From CANQDT01 sp051878935 (GTDB taxonomy: Bacteria; Bacillota; Clostridia; Lachnospirales; Lachnospiraceae), in assembly GCA_051878935.1 (NCBI GenBank), contig JBJELB010000037.1, positions 1-56,950 of the forward strand: DNA of 56,950 nt. Reading direction: 5' to 3'. The notes beneath the pieces were generated by a model. It had not been told where the DNA came from, did not search any database, and saw nothing but the letters and a program-made list of their open reading frames with translations. Shown here piece after piece: positions 25,720-35,479 of this stretch. Numbering within the stretch: position 1 is the first letter of the stretch; each line of letters begins with the position of its first letter. The position numbers and the translations under genes are program-made.

Positions 25720-26338
25720 CTGCTGCCTGTGCTTCTGCTACCTCAGGATTTAACATAGCGTTTAACTGAGCTTCTAATTCCTGACGATTCTGACTAATGC
25801 TGACATACTTATCTTCCATAGATTCATAGAACTTCTGATAACGGTCATTCTCTTCCTGAATTGTCTTCTGAAGCATAGTCTCAATATCGTAGATGATACC
25901 AGTGGTATAATTCATAGCACTGGTACGCAAATCAGTTGCTTCAAACGATGCGGTCTCCACGATGGAATTCGCATCTGCCTGAGCCTGCATCAGCATTTCC
26001 TGTGCCTGCTGCTTTGCTTCCTCTACAATTGCCTGCGCCTGTTCTTTCGCAGTTGTTGTAATCACATGCTCATTTACCAATGCAACTGCCTGTTGTCTTG
26101 CATCATCAATGATTTTATTTCCTTCTGTCTTTGCTTCTTCTATAATAGCATCTTTATTACGCATAATCTTCTGACAACGTTCAATCTCACTCGGCATTTT
26201 CAAACGTAGTTCTTTCAGCATGACCATGATTTCTTCTTTTTCGACAACAATCTTGCTTGGTGACAATCTGGAGAATTTACAATTGTCAACAAACACTTCC
26301 AGTTCACTGATCATGTCTTCTATTCCTTTTTTACCCAT
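25700..26338 (-). CDS. Coiled-coil protein, V/F-ATPase-stalk or DivIVA-like
   Basis: 212 aa. Almost entirely helical and coiled-coil: repeated EAKxxAxxMxxxAxxxA segments (AQAIVEEAKQQAQEMLMQAQ) with an acidic Glu/Ala C-terminus. N-terminal SELEVFVDNCKFSRLSPSKI has a DivIVA-like flavour. No transmembrane helix, so it is not a real ATP synthase b subunit, although such proteins are often labelled that way. AGGAGG precedes the ATG at 26338, and it has its own promoter. Downstream of rsmD as in many clostridia. Probably a cell-envelope or division scaffold (inference). Confidence 0.8.
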   Translation of the reverse strand: MGKKGIEDMISELEVFVDNCKFSRLSPSKIVVEKEEIMVMLKELRLKMPSEIERCQKIMRNKDAIIEEAKTEGNKIIDDARQQAVALVNEHVITTTAKEQAQAIVEEAKQQAQEMLMQAQADANSIVETASFEATDLRTSAMNYTTGIIYDIETMLQKTIQEENDRYQKFYESMEDKYVSISQNRQELEAQLNAMLNPEVAEAQAAATEETE

Positions 26339-26374
26339 GAATAATCCTCCTCACGTGTTTTCAAATTCTTCTAC

Positions 26375-26403
26375 ATTTTAACACGTTTTATAAAAATAGA
26401 CAA
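26375..26403 (-). promoter_or_regulatory. Promoter of the coiled-coil protein gene
   Basis: Minus strand: -35 TTGTCT, 17-bp spacer, -10 TAAAAT, about 37 bases before the start. The -35 box is directly downstream of the rsmD stop. Confidence 0.7.
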
Positions 26404-26410
26404 GGCATTA

Positions 26411-26965
26411 TTATTTGGTAATAAGAAACGTATGCATATTAGTTTTGTATCGCTTTTGCTTTAGAATTTCCAATTGCAGATTTTCAACATAATCAAAGGA
26501 TGTATCCAAATCAGATTCTACAATAATAACCGTATGTTCTCCAAGCAAGCTGCTATCTGCCAACCGATATAAAACTTCTTTTTCCATCCCTTTTCCATAC
26601 GGAGGATCCATGAATACAATATCGGCAGTTTCTTTTTCCTGTTCTATCATGCGAATAGAGGAGACAGCATCCATCATAAGCACGTGTGCCTGATCCGCCA
26701 TTTTTGTATGCTCTAGATTTTCTCTGATACATGCGACTGCCTGACGGCTGTTCTCAACAAAATAAGCCTTCCTGGCACCGCGACTTAACGCTTCAATTCC
26801 AATCGCGCCACTTCCTGAAAAGAGATCAATAAAAATGCTTCCCGGCACATCCATCTGAAGCATATTAAACAATGTTTCTTTGATCCGATCCGTTGTCGGT
26901 CGGGTATCCATCCCTTTCACGGTTTTTAACTGAAGATGTTTTGCTTTTCCCGCAATTACTCTCAT
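26411..26965 (-). CDS. rsmD: 16S rRNA (guanine966-N2)-methyltransferase
   Basis: 184 aa. SAM-dependent methyltransferase acting on 16S rRNA of the small subunit. Motifs: RVIAGKAKHLQLKTVKGMDT, RPTTDRIKETLFNML, SAM loop FIDLFSGSGAIGIEALSRGA, acidic FVENSRQAV, catalytic DPPYGKG. Its ATG overlaps the pdxY stop by four bases (ATGA), so it is translationally coupled. Confidence 0.95.
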   Translation of the reverse strand: MRVIAGKAKHLQLKTVKGMDTRPTTDRIKETLFNMLQMDVPGSIFIDLFSGSGAIGIEALSRGARKAYFVENSRQAVACIRENLEHTKMADQAHVLMMDAVSSIRMIEQEKETADIVFMDPPYGKGMEKEVLYRLADSSLLGEHTVIIVESDLDTSFDYVENLQLEILKQKRYKTNMHTFLITK

Positions 26966-27822
26966 CGTCCTGCCTCCTGTTTCACCAATTTCAACAAATG
27001 ATATTCAAAGGCAACTCCATCATTTCGATTCGTATGTTCTTTCATCGTATCTACGATAGCATCATGTAAAAAATCCGTTGCCAATGCAATTGCTTCTCCC
27101 AATTTCATTTCATTCATCAGTGCACCGCACAAGATGGATGCAAATAAATCTCCGGTTCCGGAATAACTGCTACCCAGATGCGGCGACTGATAATACTCCA
27201 GTTTACCCCTCTGAAGATATACATTGCTCATCATTGACTGTCCATCTTCCTGCAGGAGAACTCCGGTTACAACTGCACGTCCTTTACTCATCGCTTCCAA
27301 CTGTTGCAAAATGATTTCCACCTTCTGCAGCAATTCCTGCTTGGAATCGGAATCCACAACACTCTGATACGATATTCCTGTCAGCAGACAGGCTTCCGTT
27401 AAATTTGGAGTAATCAGATCTGCTCCAGTCACCAGTTGTTTCATATTCTCACAGAATTCCGGTGTCGTCATCGGATATGCCTGTCCATCATCTCCCAATA
27501 CCGGATCTACCAATACAAATGTATCCTTGGTCCGAAAGGCATCCATAAATCTGCGAACCATATGAATCTGATGATTTCCGGACAAGAATCCGGTATAAAT
27601 GCCATCAACAGTAAAGTGATTCTTCTTCCATTCTTCAATATACGGTTCTATCACATCCGTGCAGTCTTTTAAATAAAAGCTGTCATATCCTGTCTGACAG
27701 GACAATACTGCTGTCGGCACAGGACATGGTGTCACGCCCATCACCGACAAAACCGGTATGGTGGCTGTCAGTGAACATTTTCCAAAGGCAGATAAATCAT
27801 TTATCGTCGCAACCTTCTTCAT
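26962..27822 (-). CDS. pdxY: Pyridoxine/pyridoxamine kinase
   Basis: 286 aa. Ribokinase-like fold; phosphorylates vitamin B6 vitamers in salvage. Seen: N-terminal INDLSAFGKCSLTATIPVLS, the substrate segment TGFLSGNHQI, FVLVDPVLGDDGQAYP, DLITPNLTEACLLTG, and the anion hole with catalytic Asp HLGSSYSGTGDLFASIL. AAAGGAG lies 11 bases before the ATG; the nearer ATG in another frame runs straight into a stop. First gene of a pdxY-rsmD operon with its own promoter. pdxK is an equally good symbol. Confidence 0.92.
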   Translation of the reverse strand: MKKVATINDLSAFGKCSLTATIPVLSVMGVTPCPVPTAVLSCQTGYDSFYLKDCTDVIEPYIEEWKKNHFTVDGIYTGFLSGNHQIHMVRRFMDAFRTKDTFVLVDPVLGDDGQAYPMTTPEFCENMKQLVTGADLITPNLTEACLLTGISYQSVVDSDSKQELLQKVEIILQQLEAMSKGRAVVTGVLLQEDGQSMMSNVYLQRGKLEYYQSPHLGSSYSGTGDLFASILCGALMNEMKLGEAIALATDFLHDAIVDTMKEHTNRNDGVAFEYHLLKLVKQEAGR

Positions 27823-27861
27823 TGTACCATTTGCTCCTTTAGCATAGCATAGAATGATACT

Positions 27862-27890
27862 ATCTTACCGAATATCGACACCGGTTTCAA
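27862..27890 (-). promoter_or_regulatory. Promoter of pdxY-rsmD
   Basis: Minus strand: -35 TTGAAA, 17-bp spacer, -10 TAAGAT, about 40 bases before pdxY. Confidence 0.7.
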
Positions 27891-27902
27891 TACCTTTTCT
27901 TC

Positions 27903-27930
27903 TTGACTTTTCTTTTTTCGAGGGTAAAAT
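27903..27930 (+). promoter_or_regulatory. Promoter of the MATE transporter gene
   Basis: TTGACT, 16-bp spacer, TAAAAT, about 34 bases before the ATG. It is back to back with the pdxY promoter. Confidence 0.7.
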
Positions 27931-27963
27931 AAGTTTGAATATGAAACGAAAAGAGGAATCCCC

Positions 27964-29301
27964 ATGAATCACAGTCTTACCGAAGGTGCTCCGGGAAAAG
28001 TCATTTGGCGTTTTACTTTACCAATGCTTCTCAGTGTTGCCTTTCAACAGTTATATAGTATTATTGACAGCATGATTGCCGGAAAATTCATCAATGCAGA
28101 TGCCTTGGCCGCAGTAGGGGCATCCTATCCGGTTACCATGCTGTTCATTGCGATTGCACAGGGGGCAAACATCGGAACCAGTGTTATTGTTTCCAGTCTG
28201 TTTGGTGCTAAACAATTCAAGAAGATGAAGACATGCATTACCACTGCTCTGATTTCTATCACTACCCTGGCACTTTTTCTCACTTTTGTTGGCTACGCAG
28301 TGTGTAATCCTATCATAGCATTATTACAGACACCGGATAATATTTTTGATGACTCAGCCACCTATCTTGCTGTTTATATGCTGGGCCTGTTATTCATGTT
28401 CCTTTACAATGTTTGCAACGGTATTTTTACTGCGATGGGTGATTCGAAAACGCCTCTTTACTTTTTAATTCTTTCCTCTGTCGGTAATATAATACTGGAC
28501 CTTATCCTCGTAATCCCACTCAAAATGGGAGTAGCCGGAGTTGCCTGGGCAACGTTAATTGCACAGGGTTTCTCTTCCATACTGGCATTATATTATTTGT
28601 ACAGGCGAATTCACACGCTGCGCATAGAAGGCAAAGCAGATTTATTCGATGTACCAATGTTACTCAAAATTTCTAAAATTGCCATTCCGAGTATCCTGCA
28701 GCAAAGCTTCGTGTCAGTTGGAAATCTGCTGTTACAGGGACTAATCAATAGCTTCGGTTCTACCGTTATCGCCGGATATTCCGCAGCTATTAAACTTAAC
28801 GTTTTTGCACTTACCTGTTTCAATACGGTTTCCAACAGCATCTCCAGTTATACGGCACAGAATCTGGGTGCCGACAAAATTGAACGGGTGAAGCAGGGAA
28901 TCAGAGTCGCATACAAAATGATGGTATTTGTAGCACTACCGTTTGTTCTCTGTTACTTCTTATTTAGCAACACTATGATTAACTTATTCGTCAGTGCGAA
29001 TGATACCGGAGTCATCGAAGTCGGGATGAAATTCTTGCGTATCGTCTCTCCATTCTATCTCATCATCTGCCTGAAGATTGTTGCAGACGGTGTCATGCGT
29101 GGTGCTGCAGAAATGTTCCCGTTTTTACTATCTACACTGGCAGATTTTGTAGCAAGAATCGGTTTGGCTTTTCTCTTTTCACGCTACTGGGGCTCAACCG
29201 GTATCTGGATGGCATGGCCAATCAGCTGGTTTATCGGTTTTCTTATTACCACATCATATTTTGCAAGAGGAACATGGGAGCGGGCGTATCGCAAAAGCTA
29301 A
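27964..29301 (+). CDS. MATE-family efflux transporter
   Basis: 445 aa, about 12 transmembrane helices in two homologous halves. Start ATG with AGAGGA upstream. Family hallmarks: N-terminal MNHSLTEGAPGKVIWRFTLP, VAFQQLYSIIDSMIAGKFI, GADALAAVGASYP-like segment, and the second-half start ISKIAIPSILQQSFVSVGNL. MATE proteins export drugs or metabolites against Na+ or H+; the substrate cannot be read from sequence. The gene is monocistronic on the plus strand and its stop overlaps that of the convergent secreted-protein gene. Confidence 0.95.
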   Translation: MNHSLTEGAPGKVIWRFTLPMLLSVAFQQLYSIIDSMIAGKFINADALAAVGASYPVTMLFIAIAQGANIGTSVIVSSLFGAKQFKKMKTCITTALISITTLALFLTFVGYAVCNPIIALLQTPDNIFDDSATYLAVYMLGLLFMFLYNVCNGIFTAMGDSKTPLYFLILSSVGNIILDLILVIPLKMGVAGVAWATLIAQGFSSILALYYLYRRIHTLRIEGKADLFDVPMLLKISKIAIPSILQQSFVSVGNLLLQGLINSFGSTVIAGYSAAIKLNVFALTCFNTVSNSISSYTAQNLGADKIERVKQGIRVAYKMMVFVALPFVLCYFLFSNTMINLFVSANDTGVIEVGMKFLRIVSPFYLIICLKIVADGVMRGAAEMFPFLLSTLADFVARIGLAFLFSRYWGSTGIWMAWPISWFIGFLITTSYFARGTWERAYRKS

Positions 29302-32270
29302 TGCGTACCCCGGCTCTCATAGATTTGTGTCGTTTTGTCAGATTGCTTATAACAGATGCAATCCCCTTCCATGAAAGCAAACTGGTATCCGTGGGCATCC
29401 GTCTTTTTCTCTGCAAATCCCTCCATTCTCCACATGTTACAGTATCCATATGTTTCATTGGCTTTGTTAATATAACTCAGATGACGTCTCCCATCCTGAA
29501 TCGTTTCTATCTGAAAATTGACCAGAATATATCCGTCCTGTAACCAAAAGCTTTCTTTTCCGTTCAACCGGCCATATCGTCGCTGATATTCCTCTAAGTC
29601 AAATCCCTTTTTCACGGCGTAGGTCTGTGCCGGAAGATAGTACTCACCATACCAATGCTGCATAGAGCGTTTTATCTGGTTACCTGTAACAAAGTCCGGT
29701 GGATATCTGTTAGTGCCAATCAATGTACGTAAAGTATATGGCAACATCACATTGGCAAAGGTATATACCGGTTTCTCCTGATTCAACCAGTCCATGCAGG
29801 ACATCTGCTCCATGTTGGCAGTTTCCGACAGTTCCTGCTTCGGTATCGACAAATATGGATCACCCGTTTTGATAGTTTTTTTATTCTTTGCGTCTTCTTC
29901 GCTTCCAATGCGAATCAGATAGGATCTATTCTCATCATATGTTTCATTATAATACAAATCTGCTTCATATCGTTCTTTCCCATCATGCGATAAATGATAA
30001 AAATGTGGCACTATCCGTACATAATCTGTCCTTTGATCCATGGTTCCAATGGTTGTAATGCGATAACGAAAGGCATATCCTAACGCCAGACTTCCTTTCC
30101 CCTTTTCTGTGGGATGGGAACCGTCCATAATTGGTAAACGGCGAACCGGATAATTTTCACCTGTCAGAGCAAGGGAAAATGGTTTGCGAAAAACAGATTT
30201 CCACAACGGATAATCAGATATATCATAAACCTGAAACTCTTTTAACTGTCCTGAGACTTCTACACCTAAGTATTGATATGCCGTATAGTGTTCAATTTCA
30301 AAATTAGCATACTCCTCTTCCTGTGCTATGGAATGATTCTCCTCGGCATTCTGTGCGATTGCTCTGCATTTCAACTGATATTTTCCCTCTTTCACCCATG
30401 TAGGAAGATAAAAAACAGTAGTATCCTCCTGCAAGGAAATCCATGAAAAAGCCTGATAGCACTTCGTACCAATGTAAACATCAAAAGGAAATTGAATCTG
30501 TCTGTCACTGCAATAGCATGCATAATCACGATAGCCATATCCTAATTGATTTAAATGCTGTCCTACTGTTGGAAACGATACAGAAAACTCATGCTCCAAT
30601 ACCAGACTTGCATAAACATCATTTGCTGCCGGTGCAATCATTTGATTATACTTTTTTGCATCGTATAAGGATACATCACATACAACCGGAGTATGTACAA
30701 CAACTTCATTTGCTTCTGTTATCTCTACTTTCAATTCACCGGAATTGCTGCCTACTGCATAATCTGTTTGATAGATAACCCATCCTGAAGTAGGGTATAC
30801 CCCATTCGCTTTTGTATCTCTGATAAGGAGATGTGATTTGTATAAAACATGATCCGAAATTTTTTTATAATAGTGTTTCATCAGTTGTTTCTCATTCGGT
30901 TCCGGTGTTGACGTGGCATACCAGTCTCCATCCATAATGAGTTCTCCATTAATCGACAGAAAATCGTTTCTTACATAGACCGGTGATGTCAGACTGCCCT
31001 CTATCAGATGATTGGAATATCGTTTACAATCGATAGTAAGTTTCTCATAATTTTGCGGATATAAGATGGTCGTTCCGGGCAGAGAACCATTTTCCACTAC
31101 AGCCTGTTTAATGCTGTAAGAAGCAAAGGACTGGATTCTCCAATAAGAATAGGGACGGATCAGTTGTTGTATCCCTTCTTCTGTCTCGTAGGGATAGTTC
31201 CGGATTCCCTGATACTTTACAAAACGATATGTTACCAGTGCATTATCCGTTTGGATATTGACATATTGTGTTTCTCCGGTCGGAATTCCCATCTCACTAT
31301 CAAACTTTTCTGCTCCCCGTTCGTCTGCAGCTATCACAGCTTCCACATCCGGCAATAACAGATCATTGCTCATACTGACGCTCCCACCTGTGGTTGTTTT
31401 CGCAAATTTCTTATAATAGCATTTCACCAGAATTCCCGATGGTTTCATTTTAATTGATCTGTCACACAATTCCTTATATTCCTGCTGATACACCCCATAA
31501 TCCAGATATGGATTTACGCTCACGATTCTGACATCTCGTTTCTTTTCACTGCCTATGTACTGATAGCACGTTTTATATAAATAATACCCGTTGGCAGAAG
31601 TCATAGGAATTCTACTTGCATTAGTGCGAAAGGTATTTCCTTCCTGTTGCTTTTCATATTCTTTTTCGGATATGCGCACCCACGTTCCGCTTTGTTTCTC
31701 ATAGAATCGTATTTTAACCGGATATACCGTTGGTACGTAAGTAAGAGTGACATCAAATTTGTTCTTAAAGCTTAGCATCGTTCCCTGATCCCAGCCAGCG
31801 GCATTCCGGATACTGCTTAGAGTTTTATAATAGTTACCTGTTCCTTTTCCATTCACATATGTCTGAAAAATTCCATTAAGAAAAACACAACCTCCCTCTG
31901 TTGCCAGAGTTTCTGTATCAATATCTGCATAGCGAAACTGCTTCCGCACCAATGTCTCAGGAATCGTAAAAACAGTTGTTGTTATACTACCATTTTCATA
32001 AGATTCACTCTGTCCTTCCGATAAATAGATTTCACCATACGGCTTTTTTCTCGGGTTGCCTTCCGGAAGACACGGCTTATTCTTCACTGTGAATCCTTCT
32101 GTTTTGTAAGTCAGTTTCGTTGTCGCAGTAACGGCATCCACCGTAAAGGTAATTGTTCCGTCTTCATTCATCAAAGCCCTTGTTTCCGCATGTGTCCTAA
32201 TGGGAAGCATCAGCAAAGCCAATAGTAATGTTGTCATCCACAATAGAATAGTCCGCTTTGTCTTCGCCAT
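29298..32270 (-). CDS. 990-aa secreted protein at the end of the Tad-like locus
   Basis: Start taken at the ATG at 32270, which has a GGGGGG ribosome binding site and gives a clean signal peptide (KRTILLWMTTLLLALLMLPI, cleavage after THA). The mature part is rich in Tyr, Thr and beta-strand and contains no catalytic motif I recognise. Scattered YxxY and Gly/Asn turns suggest tandem beta domains. No sortase signal, SLH repeat or C-terminal membrane helix is seen, so it is either released or held by the pilus. It overlaps the upstream gene by 74 bases. It may be a tip adhesin or surface assembly component (inference); from memory DUF5704-like. Confidence 0.82.
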   Translation of the reverse strand: MAKTKRTILLWMTTLLLALLMLPIRTHAETRALMNEDGTITFTVDAVTATTKLTYKTEGFTVKNKPCLPEGNPRKKPYGEIYLSEGQSESYENGSITTTVFTIPETLVRKQFRYADIDTETLATEGGCVFLNGIFQTYVNGKGTGNYYKTLSSIRNAAGWDQGTMLSFKNKFDVTLTYVPTVYPVKIRFYEKQSGTWVRISEKEYEKQQEGNTFRTNASRIPMTSANGYYLYKTCYQYIGSEKKRDVRIVSVNPYLDYGVYQQEYKELCDRSIKMKPSGILVKCYYKKFAKTTTGGSVSMSNDLLLPDVEAVIAADERGAEKFDSEMGIPTGETQYVNIQTDNALVTYRFVKYQGIRNYPYETEEGIQQLIRPYSYWRIQSFASYSIKQAVVENGSLPGTTILYPQNYEKLTIDCKRYSNHLIEGSLTSPVYVRNDFLSINGELIMDGDWYATSTPEPNEKQLMKHYYKKISDHVLYKSHLLIRDTKANGVYPTSGWVIYQTDYAVGSNSGELKVEITEANEVVVHTPVVCDVSLYDAKKYNQMIAPAANDVYASLVLEHEFSVSFPTVGQHLNQLGYGYRDYACYCSDRQIQFPFDVYIGTKCYQAFSWISLQEDTTVFYLPTWVKEGKYQLKCRAIAQNAEENHSIAQEEEYANFEIEHYTAYQYLGVEVSGQLKEFQVYDISDYPLWKSVFRKPFSLALTGENYPVRRLPIMDGSHPTEKGKGSLALGYAFRYRITTIGTMDQRTDYVRIVPHFYHLSHDGKERYEADLYYNETYDENRSYLIRIGSEEDAKNKKTIKTGDPYLSIPKQELSETANMEQMSCMDWLNQEKPVYTFANVMLPYTLRTLIGTNRYPPDFVTGNQIKRSMQHWYGEYYLPAQTYAVKKGFDLEEYQRRYGRLNGKESFWLQDGYILVNFQIETIQDGRRHLSYINKANETYGYCNMWRMEGFAEKKTDAHGYQFAFMEGDCICYKQSDKTTQIYESRGTH

Positions 32271-33405
32271 ATGCAGTACCCCCCATCCCAATATCTACTA
32301 TACCGTGAATCGTCTGATTCTTCTTCCAGTTCTTAATCTGTATATAGTCTTTGGCAAATAGTAAATTCTTTTGTTCCAGACTCTCTGCTGATGGGATATT
32401 CCCTTTGGTTTCAACAGTTAATTCCACATAACATCTCACAAAATACATATTGGAACAAAAATAAACAGATCCAGGATCTGCATAGATCCTGACATTATGA
32501 AAGAATGTCTGTTCGTCTTTCACTCTATCGACATAGTCTTCCAATACACTTGTCAAATTATCATGTTTCCTATTTTGACTTGTGTATGTGTTTCTTAATT
32601 CTGATATCCAATGATGATTACAATTTTGAGAGGAAGCTCTCAGTCTCAGTCTCAGGTTTTTCAAAACCTTATCTGTCCATATGAAACGGTACTCATCAGC
32701 ATCCATTCTGACAGGAGACATATAATCAACCCCTTCTGTTGGTTGATAATGATATGCCGTATTTTGATAACGAAACGGTTTTTCGTAATATTCATTTGGA
32801 ACGCCCTCCAGGATATAAGGATACTTTTTATAGTTTTTCGGGAGATGATACGTTCGAATCACCTGACCATCTTGTGTTAGGGAGGCACACTGATTTTGAT
32901 TTTTTATACAAAGTACTATGTGTTTCAATAATGGTCTTGTTATATATTCTTGAGGTTTTAAGATTCGTTTCCCGCTATAATCTCCCGCTGATTTTCCTGT
33001 TACGATTCCATAAGCATAGCATTTTCGTAATTGTTTTCTTTTGGATTTTTCTACCTTAGACTCATCTGCAATCCGATGATACCGCTTGATATTTTCATAT
33101 AAACCCGTATCTGACTTCTTTCCATGTCGATACTCATACGCCTTACATATCATTCCCGCTACATCCGCCAGACGAACCGGCTGATTCATAGCATTCAGTT
33201 CTTCCTTTGTTGTAATATTCATTCTTATGGCTGCATCTGTTACTTCCTGCTGTGATGCAGGTTTCTTTTCATCTTCGGCAGCAACGACCAGTTCTTTCAC
33301 TACATCATATTTCGTAACAATATTCTTTTTCTTTGCCATCACCCCTTGGATACATCCCACTACACCCAGAACGATACACAGGACTAAAATAATATGTTTT
33401 TTCAA
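32197..33405 (-). CDS. Secreted or lipid-anchored protein with SLH-like segment
   Basis: 402 aa. Both candidate starts are TTG; the one at 33405 has AAAGGAG ten bases upstream, while 33414 abuts it. The hydrophobic leader HIILVLCIVLGVVGC ends in a possible lipobox (VVGC). Residues ~75-165 resemble an S-layer-homology unit: RLADVAGMICKAYEY, then KCYAYGIVTGKSAGDYSGK and LKPQEYITR. The remainder is beta-rich with no known motif. It lies 15 bases after the long pilin-like gene and overlaps the next gene by 74 bases, so the two secreted products are probably made together. Confidence 0.78.
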   Translation of the reverse strand: MKKHIILVLCIVLGVVGCIQGVMAKKKNIVTKYDVVKELVVAAEDEKKPASQQEVTDAAIRMNITTKEELNAMNQPVRLADVAGMICKAYEYRHGKKSDTGLYENIKRYHRIADESKVEKSKRKQLRKCYAYGIVTGKSAGDYSGKRILKPQEYITRPLLKHIVLCIKNQNQCASLTQDGQVIRTYHLPKNYKKYPYILEGVPNEYYEKPFRYQNTAYHYQPTEGVDYMSPVRMDADEYRFIWTDKVLKNLRLRLRASSQNCNHHWISELRNTYTSQNRKHDNLTSVLEDYVDRVKDEQTFFHNVRIYADPGSVYFCSNMYFVRCYVELTVETKGNIPSAESLEQKNLLFAKDYIQIKNWKKNQTIHGIVDIGMGGTAYGEDKADYSIVDDNITIGFADASH

Positions 33406-33420
33406 TCTGTCCAAGCTCCT

Positions 33421-34293
33421 TTATTGATAAAAAGACAGATGTCCGGAGACTACTGATTCATACAGATTATAACGCGCATTGTCATAATAGTAATCCTCTA
33501 CCATGATCTCAAACTCCACTGTCGTATCCGATATCAGATTTTCCTTCTCTATGATCATAGAGATATCTCCATCAAATTCACGCAGGATCGGCGTATAATT
33601 ATAATTAGTATTGCTATATACCGTGGCATAAAAAACTGCCCCCGTCTTCGGTACTTCTACCTCCGGTGTTAGTGTTAAATGACCCTTTACAATCAGATCT
33701 TTATTCGGGTCCAGATTTGGGAAACTGAAAGAAACATGAGCCTGACTATTGCCAACGGAAGGATCCAGGATGGTATTTTGCAGCAATGCTTTATTTCCCT
33801 GGCATGATACATTGCTAAATTCCTGCAGATTCGCAATCTTAACATCAAGTGGCAACCAAACCTTTGTTTTCCCACTCTTATCATCCTGATAAAATTCAAC
33901 TCCCCGTATTACATTACTTGTATCCCGAACCAGGCTACCCGTAAAATTACCGGATGGATTGATGTAGTTTACATTCTTCCTTTCCTGTTCTATCGAATAT
34001 GGATGACTTTCCGTGTATGAAACTAACGTTCCTGCCGAAGTTTTGACCGCAATCGTATATCCTTCCTGCGTATATTTACGGATTGCCGCCACAACTTCTT
34101 TTCCGGATACTACGGTATTATGATAGATCTGCAATCTCATATCATCCGTATCCTCCAGCATATTGCTTATCTCCCCAGACGCCTCTCCTGCCAGCGTCTT
34201 CGCTTCCCGGCTTACATAAAAGCCTACTCCTACTACCAGACATGTGATCACAATACCGGCAGCCAATATTAACCCTTTAAGACTATTCTCCAT
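33421..34293 (-). CDS. Long pilin-like protein of the MENSL family (290 aa)
   Basis: The N-terminus MENSLKGLILAAGIVITCLV is one membrane helix almost identical in protein sequence to the 140-aa protein at 36066. The conserved middle follows (VVSGKEVVAAIRKY, then NYINPSGNFTGSLVRD). The extra ~150 residues at the C-terminus are beta-rich (HVSFSFPNLDPNKDLIVKGH). A Gly-Leu step at residues 7-8 is a possible processing site, but the usual Glu at +5 of type IV pilins is missing. Probably a major or tip pilin-like subunit (inference). Its start overlaps the end of the 141-aa paralogue. Confidence 0.82.
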   Translation of the reverse strand: MENSLKGLILAAGIVITCLVVGVGFYVSREAKTLAGEASGEISNMLEDTDDMRLQIYHNTVVSGKEVVAAIRKYTQEGYTIAVKTSAGTLVSYTESHPYSIEQERKNVNYINPSGNFTGSLVRDTSNVIRGVEFYQDDKSGKTKVWLPLDVKIANLQEFSNVSCQGNKALLQNTILDPSVGNSQAHVSFSFPNLDPNKDLIVKGHLTLTPEVEVPKTGAVFYATVYSNTNYNYTPILREFDGDISMIIEKENLISDTTVEFEIMVEDYYYDNARYNLYESVVSGHLSFYQ

Positions 34294-34708
34294 TCTCTTC
34301 CTCCTCTACCTTTGTAAATTGAAATCCAGTTATACTTTGATTGGCATCCCGCAGTACGATCCCATAATATTTTCCGGCCGGATTGATATAATATCTGTTA
34401 TCTATCTGATACACTACCGAAAAATCAGAAACAGGAAAACGATTGGTCTGTGTTTTCGTCACAACAACAATTTCATACTCTTCCTGATAGTGCCTGATAC
34501 AATTTATGACTTCACTTCCAATCACATACGCCTGATGATATTGCATCTGCTGCTGTTCTTCGATGTCTGTCTGAATCTCTTCCATCTGCTGATAAGTACT
34601 TGTTGCCATCCGCTGCCCCTGTCTTGCTAAAAAGAAACCAATACTGATAATCATGCAGGTAACGATAGTGCCTGCTGCCATCATTAATCCGGTTAAACTA
34701 TTCTCCAA
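34283..34708 (-). CDS. Pilin-like protein of the MENSL family (141 aa)
   Basis: N-terminal helix MENSLTGLMMAAGTIVTCMI, then a helical Gln-rich stretch (YQQMEEIQTDIEEQQQMQYH), then the shared elements VIGSEVINCIRHYQ and YYINPAGKYYGIVLRD. It is the most diverged of the three paralogues (33421, 34283, 36066). Start ATG immediately follows the stop of the TadF-like gene. Membrane-anchored subunit of the Tad-like locus by context. Confidence 0.82.
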   Translation of the reverse strand: MENSLTGLMMAAGTIVTCMIISIGFFLARQGQRMATSTYQQMEEIQTDIEEQQQMQYHQAYVIGSEVINCIRHYQEEYEIVVVTKTQTNRFPVSDFSVVYQIDNRYYINPAGKYYGIVLRDANQSITGFQFTKVEEEENGE

Positions 34709-35479
34709 CTATCTCCCGCCTTTCTTAAGTCTGGAACCTCCAAAAATATACTGCCCTGTATTTCCGGTATACAATGCCAAAAAACTGATATCATCAATGG
34801 TCCGAAACCATTCGTCTTCCTCACAATAGGGAAGCTGAATGAAGTATGAATCTCCATTTTGTTTTGCCATAAGATTATAGGATTCGCAGTATTCTTCCAA
34901 ACTTTTTGTAATAATCCTTATAATCTGCGTTTTGCGAATCCTATGAAAAGAATGGTTAAGCACTAACTCATCCGGATACTGTATCTGTAAATCCCTATAA
35001 TCGCCCTCTACCACGTTTCCGTCTTCCAGCTCAATCCTGAGGTCATTTGATAAAGTAAAATAATAGATACGATTCTGACATACAAATCGGTATGGAATGG
35101 AATCAGACCATTCCCATACATACTCTTCTCCTTCCCATACCGGATATAACACCGTCATTTGCTCTTTTTCAATCAAAGCAATCATTGGTATGTTTTTTAT
35201 TCGCCACTGTATGCGCTGTGTTTCATCGACAATACCCGTATTCCCCCATAAGGATCTAAAAAAACGGCTGACACACTCCTCACGATCCAAAACAGGATTC
35301 TCCCGAATATTGGCATCCACACTCTCAAACAAGGCTGCATCTACTGCTTCTTCTACCCACCGCTGATGCTTTATCGCTTCCTGACGTTGTTCTATCAGGA
35401 TAGAAAGCTGTGCCGATTGCACCATAAGAAACGGTATCACAATTAAAAGAAATATCAGGCTAAGTTTCGTAATTCTCAT
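34709..35479 (-). CDS. TadE/TadF-like single-pass membrane protein
   Basis: 256 aa from the ATG at 35479; a GTG one codon earlier has slightly better spacing from GGAGG, so the start may shift by one residue. N-terminal helix KLSLIFLLIVIPFLMVQSAQ, then an amphipathic helix and a beta-rich outer domain (YVWEWSDSIPYRFVCQNRIY). The layout is that of the pseudopilins (TadE/TadF) of Flp pili; sequence similarity is too weak to choose. It overlaps the preceding gene by 20 bases. Confidence 0.75.
   Translation of the reverse strand: MRITKLSLIFLLIVIPFLMVQSAQLSILIEQRQEAIKHQRWVEEAVDAALFESVDANIRENPVLDREECVSRFFRSLWGNTGIVDETQRIQWRIKNIPMIALIEKEQMTVLYPVWEGEEYVWEWSDSIPYRFVCQNRIYYFTLSNDLRIELEDGNVVEGDYRDLQIQYPDELVLNHSFHRIRKTQIIRIITKSLEEYCESYNLMAKQNGDSYFIQLPYCEEDEWFRTIDDISFLALYTGNTGQYIFGGSRLKKGGR

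Noticed and set aside
25700..26338. ATP synthase b/V-type H subunit
   Set aside because: The coiled coil resembles these stalks, but there is no membrane helix and no ATP synthase gene nearby.
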